Assembly (NCBI GenBank): GCA_023144675.1 | Contig: JAGLFE010000286.1 | Span: forward strand, 1 to 5,052 | Length of the DNA: 5,052 bases | Reading direction: 5' to 3' | Origin: Thiomargarita sp. | GTDB lineage: Bacteria; Pseudomonadota; Gammaproteobacteria; Beggiatoales; Beggiatoaceae | Part shown: in pieces, positions 1 to 4,233 of the stretch | Layout: every line of letters begins with the position of its first letter | Position numbering within the stretch: position 1 is the stretch's first letter | The notes under the pieces: model-generated | What the model was told of the DNA's origin: nothing | The model's database searches: none | What the model saw: the letters and a program-made list of their open reading frames with translations, nothing else | Program-made: the position numbers and the translations under genes

Positions 1-1
1 A

Positions 2-160
2 GAAGTACCAAGCGTTAATTATCAGGAAAAAACCTATGAAGAGTTAAAAGAAACCTTAAAAATTACTCTAAAAGAAGCTTTGGAATTTAATCGTCAAGAT
101 AAGCTTATATTGGCTGGTGGTATAACCCAATTCTTAATAAGCAAATACTTACTCTTTTAG
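2..160 (+). CDS. HicB-family antitoxin-like protein, C-terminal part (5' end outside window)
   Basis: An open frame enters from the left edge and ends at TAG 158-160, giving 52 residues that begin EVPSVNYQEKTYEELKETL. The pattern 'VP-x-VN-x-Q-x-x-T-x-E-E-x-K-x-x-L-x-x-x-L-x-E-A-L-E-x-NR' is typical of the second half of the HicB/UPF0150 fold, found in antitoxins that neutralise HicA-type mRNA interferases and in many orphan homologues. The 20-odd residues after NRQ show no recognisable ribbon-helix-helix or HTH domain, so this is probably a short HicB-like form. Any HicA partner would lie upstream, because the next gene downstream is a HEPN protein. The stop overlaps the Shine-Dalgarno of that gene (AGGAG 159-163), so the two are probably cotranscribed. 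The family call rests on motif recognition only. Confidence 0.6.
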   Translation, partial: EVPSVNYQEKTYEELKETLKITLKEALEFNRQDKLILAGGITQFLISKYLLF

Positions 161-170
161 GAGATGTAAT

Positions 171-881
171 ATGAATGAAACTCAAGAATGTAAGACTAAT
201 GAAGAATGTAAAAAGGTAGCTTTAGACAGATTCATAGATTCATTTATTTTGTTCAAAGGAGAAAGATACCAAGCTGCAGTATATATGGCAGGATATGCTA
301 TAGAAATAGCTATAAAGGCAGAATTTAAAAGACTAATTGACAAAGAAATAGATAAGAGAAAAATTATAGACATAATAAATTTTTTAGCTGAACAACAGAG
401 TATAAATAAAGAAATAAAAGGCTGGTTCAATTCTACACATTTTTCCTATCCTCCAAAAACACTTCTTCAATTATTTGAATTTTTCACAAAAATTACGTTG
501 CTTCATAATTCAATGCATAACAATGCTTATTTTAAAATTATTATTAATCCTAAAAATAGTTATCAAAAAAGAGATAAAAATGATTCTTTTCATAATTTAA
601 GTAATTATTTTGAAATGTTAAATAAGTGGAAAAATGTATTATATGACGAATATTCTGAGCAAAATAACTATGATTTTAAAAATTGGAAAGTTGAAATGCG
701 TTATTCAGTAGGTGATGTTATTAAACATGATGCAATAAGCGAATTAAAACAATCCTTAAAATTTTTAGAAAAAGAATTACAAATAAAAAATAAAATACTT
801 ATTCTAATTAAAAAAGAACTTGAGTCATCAATTGAAGAAGAACAAGAGCAGAATAATAAAGAGCAGAATAATGAAGTTTAA
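171..881 (+). CDS. HEPN domain-like protein
   Basis: This is a 236-residue protein with no signal peptide or membrane segment. Residues 31-52 (ERYQAAVYMAGYAIEIAIKA) match the hallmark helix of HEPN proteins, usually written as 'Gxx..A.yLAGYAvE.aLKA'. A later W-x(3)-MRY motif (W172, R177, Y178) also recurs in this group. HEPN proteins are all-helical and often act as RNases or as partners of nucleotidyltransferases in toxin-antitoxin and defence loci. The canonical R-x4-6-H catalytic motif is not clear here: the nearest pair is R177 and H186, eight residues apart. It may therefore be a non-catalytic or divergent member. The C-terminus is lysine- and glutamate-rich and ends in a duplicated EQNN (a 12-nt direct repeat at 846-857 and 861-872). 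The start is supported by AGGAG at 159-163, 7 nt upstream. The 930 gene follows after 48 nt and is probably cotranscribed. Confidence 0.7.
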   Translation: MNETQECKTNEECKKVALDRFIDSFILFKGERYQAAVYMAGYAIEIAIKAEFKRLIDKEIDKRKIIDIINFLAEQQSINKEIKGWFNSTHFSYPPKTLLQLFEFFTKITLLHNSMHNNAYFKIIINPKNSYQKRDKNDSFHNLSNYFEMLNKWKNVLYDEYSEQNNYDFKNWKVEMRYSVGDVIKHDAISELKQSLKFLEKELQIKNKILILIKKELESSIEEEQEQNNKEQNNEV

Positions 882-929
882 AAAACATTTTTCGTACTTT
901 GGTCTTAAAAATAAATGAGGTAAATAAAA

Positions 930-1358
930 ATGTCTGAAATTTCTGAAAAAGAACTTGAAGCGCTTGAAGCTATTAGAAAACTTATTTCTCAAGGAGAAAT
1001 AAAAGAAAATAATGAAGATAGAGATAACTTTAATAAAGAATTTCCTAAATTACAGGAAAAAGTTGATACTTTCTTGCAAGTATCTCAGGAGGAATTTAAA
1101 CCCAAAGATGTTGTTAGGTGGAAAAAAGGATTGAAAAATAAGAAGTACCCTAAAGAAAGTCAATTTGCTGTAGTTATTGAACAATTAAAAGAGATTATTA
1201 TTCCATCTAACTCTGAATCAGGAACTCCCTATTTTCGTGAACCACTAGATATCATATTAGGCATTCTGGATCAAGATGGCGATTTAATGCTTTATCATTA
1301 TGATAGACGGAGATTTGAAATTGTAAGTGATAAAGAAATTGCACAAATGAAAGTTTGA
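930..1358 (+). CDS. Conserved-looking hypothetical protein, 142 aa
   Basis: I do not recognise a named family. Residues 1-55 are strongly charged and predicted helical, possibly coiled-coil. Residues 56-130 look like a compact beta-rich domain, beginning FKPKDVVRWKKGLKNKKYP (56-74) and including SGTPYFREPLD (97-107) and DQDGDLMLYHYDRRRF (114-129). The 'KPxDxVRWKxGLKN' opening resembles an SH3-like barrel, and the many conserved-type W, P, G, Y and R residues suggest a real domain rather than a spurious frame. The start is backed by GAGG at 917-920, 9 nt before the ATG. It lies 48 nt after the HEPN gene with no terminator between, so a two-gene operon is likely. No catalytic motif, signal peptide or membrane segment is visible. 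A partner or modulator of the HEPN protein is possible, but that is inference from position alone. Confidence 0.75.
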   Translation: MSEISEKELEALEAIRKLISQGEIKENNEDRDNFNKEFPKLQEKVDTFLQVSQEEFKPKDVVRWKKGLKNKKYPKESQFAVVIEQLKEIIIPSNSESGTPYFREPLDIILGILDQDGDLMLYHYDRRRFEIVSDKEIAQMKV

Positions 1359-1392
1359 AAATCAAACTATATCTAATTTATCCTTGTTAAAC

Positions 1393-1554
1393 AGGAAATA
1401 ACTCAATATGAATGAAAAAGTACAACTTCCCGATCCGAATGAATTTTTTGGGATTCGATTTGAATCAATTGGCGGACTTGGCGCACATACGGCGGGTTGA
1501 ATTTTGGCAACTACTGCCGTATTACGTATGAATTTGAACGGAGCGCATTTCTCT
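1393..1554 (+). repeat. Left copy of 162-bp direct repeat (5' end of oxidoreductase gene)
   Basis: This aligns without gaps to 4072-4233 (offset 2679). By hand count there are 14 mismatches in 162 positions, about 91% identity. It includes the Shine-Dalgarno-like AGGA, the ATG and 49 codons. The last 27 nt (1528-1554 against 4207-4233) are identical. Similarity stops abruptly after 1554. Confidence 0.9.
1408..1554 (+). pseudogene. Truncated, nonsense-mutated copy of 2-oxoacid:ferredoxin oxidoreductase gamma/delta gene
   Basis: From ATG 1408 the frame encodes the same N-terminus as the gene at 4087 (MNEKVQLPDPNEFFGIRFES), including the GGLGAH nucleotide-binding-type loop. Codon 31, CAA (Gln) in the intact copy, is TGA here (1498-1500). 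Similarity then continues in frame for 18 codons and ends at 1554. Of 49 codons, 38 are identical, 9 differ synonymously, one changes Ala to Thr, and one is the stop. This pattern means the two copies diverged mainly while coding. The fragment cannot make a functional subunit because it lacks more than 80% of the protein, including both Fe-S cluster sites. Confidence 0.9.
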
Positions 1555-1655
1555 ATAGTCAATTATTCGCTACTGCTCATTTAAATTGGAAAAATAATAA
1601 CTGTAAACCACAAGAAATATTTGGTTGTTGAATGCAAAAAATATTGGAAAATTAA
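1555..1655 (+). other. Junction segment, no recognised gene
   Basis: This stretch between the broken oxidoreductase fragment and the DUF4258 pseudogene is AT-rich. One frame (1560-1631) reads QLFATAHLNWKNNNCKPQEI and then FGC before a TGA. It has no start codon and looks like a possible C-terminal scrap of an unidentified gene. I see no inverted repeats, tRNA or terminator here. Confidence 0.4.
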
Positions 1656-1971
1656 TTGAGTGATACTCTAAAAAGAATAAAGCATCTTGTTGCATCAGGT
1701 GTTGTTAGGATTTCGGAACACGGATATGATGAACTCACCAATGATAATCTAACCGCTCGTGAGATGGTAAGCGGAATTGAAAATTCTTGTTGAAGATTAC
1801 CCTAATTATCCTAAAGGTGCGTCTGTTTTAGTATTGCAATTCGATAAAAATAATCAGCCAGTTCATGTGGTTTGGGGTATTCCAAAAGGACATGATAAAC
1901 CTGCTGTATTGGTAACAGCATATAAGCCAAATCCAGATAGATGGGATACCACATTTATGGAGCGTAAATGA
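1656..1971 (+). pseudogene. DUF4258 family protein, frameshifted
   Basis: Two overlapping frames together make one DUF4258 protein. The first part (TTG 1656 to TGA 1791-1793) reads (M)SDTLKRIKHLVASG, then VRISEHGYDEL, then TAREMVSGIEN. The second part continues one frame over from about 1783 with ILVEDYPNYPKGASVLVLQ, then HVVWGIPKGH, then AVLVTAYKPNPDRW. Together they have the usual DUF4258 order: HGYDEL with the histidine, then VEDYP, VLVLQ, HVVWG and VLVTAY with PxPxRW. DUF4258 proteins are related to RelE/BrnT-like small toxins and often sit before a small antitoxin-like gene, as here. The break lies around 1782-1790 and fits loss of two bases (or five) or gain of one. The usual ATG of the family is replaced by TTG. 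The protein is probably not made whole unless the break is a sequencing error or there is +1 frameshifting. The TTG at 1777 is an internal codon, not a credible start. Confidence 0.8.
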
Positions 1972-2186
1972 TGAGAAAACGTAAACAAATTAAATATATT
2001 CATGAAGGTGAGTATGTGGCTAAGGTTGATGTAGAGCTGATTGTTACCGAGGATGAATGGGCTCCATATCTATCAATTCAGGATGCGTATAAGCTAGATG
2101 ATGTCCGTGAAGCACTTCACCGTCGGGACTTGAACGCCGCTTCAAAAAAAGGTCGAGTGTATATCATGCAGCCAGTTGCCGTGTAG
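1968..2186 (+). CDS. Small antitoxin-like partner of DUF4258 protein
   Basis: This is a 72-residue protein starting at ATG 1968 (or 1971; ATGATGA offers both) and overlapping the TGA of the DUF4258 frame, which implies translational coupling. It contains 'YIHEGEYVAKVDVELI', 'DEWAPYLSIQDAYKLDDVREAL' split around residue 40, and 'DLNAASKKGRVYIMQPVAV' at the end. From memory this is a small protein family regularly found directly after DUF4258 genes, with the recurring 'W-PYLS-DA-KLDDVR-AL--GDL--A' pattern. It lacks the CxxC zinc finger of YgiT/MqsA-type antitoxins that follow some DUF4258 genes. The role as antitoxin or regulator is inferred from gene order. The frame is intact although the partner gene is broken, which fits an antitoxin outliving its toxin. 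Expression may be reduced because the ribosomes that would couple translation stop early at 1793. Confidence 0.75.
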   Translation: MMRKRKQIKYIHEGEYVAKVDVELIVTEDEWAPYLSIQDAYKLDDVREALHRRDLNAASKKGRVYIMQPVAV

Positions 2187-2195
2187 ATTGCTACT

Positions 2196-2309
2196 ATGCC
2201 TAACAAATACATTGAATATTCAAGAGAATATGTAGAAAAACTTGAAGTAGATATTATCTTTAAAATTTTGAAGAAAATTATTTCTAAATATGTAAAAAAT
2301 ATTCGTTGA
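2196..2309 (+). CDS. Possible 37-aa ORF, doubtful
   Basis: ATG 2196 to TGA 2307-2309 encodes 37 residues, beginning MPNKYIEYSREYVEKL and rich in Lys, Ile and Glu. There is no clear Shine-Dalgarno and no similarity that I recognise. It follows the antitoxin-like gene by 9 nt, so read-through translation is conceivable. The composition is what AT-rich non-coding DNA would give, and it may equally be a scrap of a lost gene. Confidence 0.2.
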   Translation: MPNKYIEYSREYVEKLEVDIIFKILKKIISKYVKNIR

Positions 2310-2329
2310 ATAATAATTGGGTAAAATAA

Positions 2330-2422
2330 AACTATAATAGAAAATTTATTCGCATTGACATTTCGCCTCAGTATTGTGAAATGGCAAGGAATAGGCTTAA
2401 TGGCAAAAGTATTTTCAAATAA
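2330..2422 (+). pseudogene. Relic of DNA methyltransferase C-terminus
   Basis: Between in-frame stops at 2327-2329 and 2420-2422 lies a 30-codon frame with no start codon. It contains RKFIRIDISPQYCEMARNRL, which closely matches the 'R-x-F/W-I-G-I-D/E-I-S-P-E-Y-C-E-I-A-x-x-R-L' segment that follows the SAM-binding motif I. In DNA N6-adenine/N4-cytosine methyltransferases of the class where motif I is C-terminal, this segment is the last helix of the protein. The usual Gly before ID is Arg here. All catalytic parts (the DPPY-type motif and the FxGxG loop) are missing, so only a terminal scrap of a former modification gene is left. Confidence 0.65.
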
Positions 2423-2570
2423 AAAAAGCTGTAAATAAAGATATTTTCTAAGTTTAGATAGGTAGTTAGCGTTGAATGGAATTTTTGCTATTTCGGGTGG
2501 AAAATATCAACGGTTATGATATAAATTTTAAGTAGTTTAATTTATAAAAAATCTTTCTGGAGTAAAAATA

Positions 2571-3971
2571 ATGAGTTCTGAGTATGAATATCAATGGTGT
2601 TCTTGGTGCAATAAAAAAACAACTCATAAATCAGTTGATCAACATTATTTGACTAGGGATGAATATAAATGTTCATCTTGTGGAAATTACAGTGTCCAAT
2701 GTAGATATTGTAAAAACATGGCAACATTTAAGCCCAAACCATCAAATAAAAAAGATAATGGTTTCATAAGTTCTATTAGAGAAAATTGGGCAAGTGAACT
2801 TTGTTCTGAACATGACGGAACAATTGCAAATTTTGAAAAACTAAATTACAAGCTAAATGATTTAGAGAACTATAAAATCATTTTTGAGAGGAATAAATGG
2901 AATTTAGCAAAAGGCGGTAAAATTGCAGGTGGTATGCTTGCTGGAGTTGCTGTATTTTGCCCTGTAACATATTTAGCTGCACCTGGTATTGCATCAGCGT
3001 TAGGAGCAACAGGACTTTTGGGTGCTGCAAGTACAGGCACTATGATAAGTACATTAAGTGGTGCTACTTTAACAAGTGCATCTTTATTTGCTTTAGGTCC
3101 CGGAGGAGTTGCTGGTGGAATGATTTTTGTTAGTGCAGCAGGTGCGGCTTTAGGTGGAGTTCAAGGTGCTACAATAAGTAATAATTATTTTGGCGCAGTA
3201 AAAGATTTTAAAGTTACCAGAGTAAAACATGGTGTTGGTCCTTCATTAATTTTTATTAATGGTTTTTTATCTCAAAAAAATCAAGATTCAACAGATTGGG
3301 TACGTTCCGTTTCAAAAAAATATCCTTCTAATCCATATTATTATGTGAATTGGGAATCTAGCTCGTTATATAGTATGGGAAGTTTAATTGGAAAAGGAAC
3401 AGGAGAAATCGCTTTCCAAAAATATCTTACTAAACTTATGACAAGAGGTAGCAAAGCATTTGCAAAAAAATTAAATCCCCTAAATTGGGTACAAACAATA
3501 TCTGAATTAATTGGAAACCCTTGGCATAGTTCAATGGCAAAGGCTTCTATGACAGGAATTCTATTAGCTGATTTAATAGCAAGAACCAATAACCCTAACG
3601 GCTATATTTTAATGGGTCATTCGTTAGGGGCAAGAGTAATTTATTATCTTCTTTGTGCTTTATCTACTAAAACTCATTCACCAATAAAAGACGTATTTTT
3701 ATTAGGAGGTGCTGTTGATCGAAAAGATAAAGAAGGATGGAAAAATGCAATAAAAGCAGTAAACGGAAAACTAATAAACTGTTACTCTTATAATGATAGT
3801 ACTTTAAAATTTTTATATAAGGGTGCAAACGCTCTTGCAAGTGATCCAGTTGGTCGTGGTAATATTGATTTTGAAAGTAATAAGGTGCAAAACATGGATG
3901 TAACTTCAATAATTGGTGGGCATATGGAATACAAGGATAAATTTGATAAAATTTTAGAAAAGGTTAGGTAA
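2571..3971 (+). CDS. DUF726 alpha/beta-hydrolase with N-terminal zinc ribbon and Gly-rich hydrophobic segment
   Basis: This is a 466-residue protein, and the best-preserved gene between the repeats. Residues 1-81 carry CxxC pairs at C10/C13, C34/C37 and C44/C47, then C78 and H81, forming one or two zinc-binding ribbons. Residues 113-205 are hydrophobic and rich in Gly, Ala and Ser (GGMLAG, GPGGVAGG, GAALGG), like a glycine-zipper or membrane-inserting segment. Residues 220-466 form an alpha/beta-hydrolase domain of the DUF726 (TMCO4-like) type: SLIFINGFLS, the nucleophile elbow GHSLGAR with Ser351, strand VFLLGGAVD, strand CYSYND with Asp409, and GGHMEY with His451. The probable triad is Ser351-Asp409-His451, suggesting esterase, lipase or thioesterase activity, with the substrate unknown. 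The start has GGAG at 2559-2562, 8 nt upstream. The downstream DUF2442 relic follows closely. The setting among toxin-antitoxin and modification remnants makes a membrane-acting defence or toxin role possible, but this is inference. Confidence 0.85.
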   Translation: MSSEYEYQWCSWCNKKTTHKSVDQHYLTRDEYKCSSCGNYSVQCRYCKNMATFKPKPSNKKDNGFISSIRENWASELCSEHDGTIANFEKLNYKLNDLENYKIIFERNKWNLAKGGKIAGGMLAGVAVFCPVTYLAAPGIASALGATGLLGAASTGTMISTLSGATLTSASLFALGPGGVAGGMIFVSAAGAALGGVQGATISNNYFGAVKDFKVTRVKHGVGPSLIFINGFLSQKNQDSTDWVRSVSKKYPSNPYYYVNWESSSLYSMGSLIGKGTGEIAFQKYLTKLMTRGSKAFAKKLNPLNWVQTISELIGNPWHSSMAKASMTGILLADLIARTNNPNGYILMGHSLGARVIYYLLCALSTKTHSPIKDVFLLGGAVDRKDKEGWKNAIKAVNGKLINCYSYNDSTLKFLYKGANALASDPVGRGNIDFESNKVQNMDVTSIIGGHMEYKDKFDKILEKVR

Positions 3972-3976
3972 AAAAG

Positions 3977-4090
3977 ATAAAACATCCAAAAATTATTTCA
4001 GCACATCCTTTAGATAATCACGTTTTAATAGTCGAATTTGATAATAAAAAATATAATATTTATTCACTTTTAGGAACTAACTCAATATGA
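3977..4090 (+). pseudogene. DUF2442 family relic, truncated at the repeat border
   Basis: In the frame ending at TGA 4088-4090 the sequence reads KHPKIISAHPLDNHVLIVEF, then DNKKYNIYSLL, then GTNSI. This matches the start of DUF2442 proteins, small single-domain proteins common in toxin-antitoxin-like pairs, whose usual opening is 'MKHPKIxxAxPLDxYxLxVxFDNGE'. The codon where Met is expected is ATA (3977-3979), and no ATG, GTG or TTG lies between it and the upstream in-frame TAG (3965-3967). Family similarity stops at SLL, just where the 162-bp repeat begins (4072). The remaining residues come from the oxidoreductase leader. Start loss and truncation together mark it as dead. Its frame begins 6 nt after the DUF726 stop. 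Confidence 0.7.
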
Positions 4091-4233
4091 ATGAAAAAGT
4101 ACAACTACCTGATCCCAATGAATTTTTTGGGATTCGATTTGAATCAATTGGTGGACTCGGCGCACATGCCGCAGGTCAAATTTTGGCAACCACTGCCGTA
4201 TTGCGCATGAATTTGAACGGAGCGCATTTCTCT
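4072..4233 (+). repeat. Right copy of 162-bp direct repeat
   Basis: This is the partner of 1393-1554 with the same offset throughout. It contains AGGA (4072-4075, 11 nt before the ATG) and the first 49 codons of the intact oxidoreductase gene. Sequence upstream of 4072 is unrelated to that upstream of 1393, so the leader and any promoter further up differ between the copies. Confidence 0.9.

Larger units (their letters stand above)
2187..2570 (+). other. 384-bp gap with gene remains
   Basis: This is an AT-rich interval between the DUF4258 partner and the DUF726 gene. It holds a possible 37-codon ORF (2196-2309), a DNA methyltransferase relic (2330-2422) and about 150 bp with no recognised coding content (2423-2570). 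The end provides the Shine-Dalgarno GGAG (2559-2562), 8 nt before ATG 2571. A TATAAT at 2333-2338 and a TATGAT at 2515-2520 could be -10 boxes for the DUF726 gene, but neither has a convincing -35 at 16-18 bp. The promoter is therefore not assigned. Confidence 0.5.

Noticed and set aside
182..430. Minus-strand open frame inside the HEPN gene
   Set aside because: It is the antisense shadow of a well-supported gene and its protein has no recognisable features.
846..872. Tandem 12-nt repeat at the 3' end of the HEPN gene as a regulatory element
   Set aside because: It is only two copies in frame, encoding a duplicated EQNN in a charged tail. This is most simply coding slippage.
1362..1562. Minus-strand open frame over the left repeat
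   Set aside because: It is antisense to the oxidoreductase fragment, and the same antisense string appears opposite the intact copy. It reflects the coding sequence of the sense strand.
1777..1971. A separate 64-aa gene starting at TTG 1777
   Set aside because: It is the second half of a DUF4258 protein whose first half lies in the neighbouring frame. The TTG has no ribosome binding site and starts in mid-domain.
2198..2311. Possible integron attC site (GCCTAAC at 2198-2204, GTTGAAT at 2305-2311)
   Set aside because: The ends fit the loose RYYYAAC/GTTRRRY pattern but are not complementary to each other, and no inner complementary arms are visible.
2333..2338. TATAAT as a -10 box for the DUF726 gene
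   Set aside because: The nearest TTGAAT is 21 bp upstream, the site is over 230 bp from the start codon, and such hexamers are common in this AT-rich stretch.
2356..2386. Hairpin CATTTC/GAAATG as a terminator
   Set aside because: The stem is short and AT-rich with a 13-nt loop, no T-run follows, and it lies inside the methyltransferase relic, so chance is likely.
3341..3985. Minus-strand open frames inside the DUF726 gene and over its 3' end
   Set aside because: They are shadows of an intact gene with a clear catalytic triad. They have no motifs or ribosome binding sites of their own.
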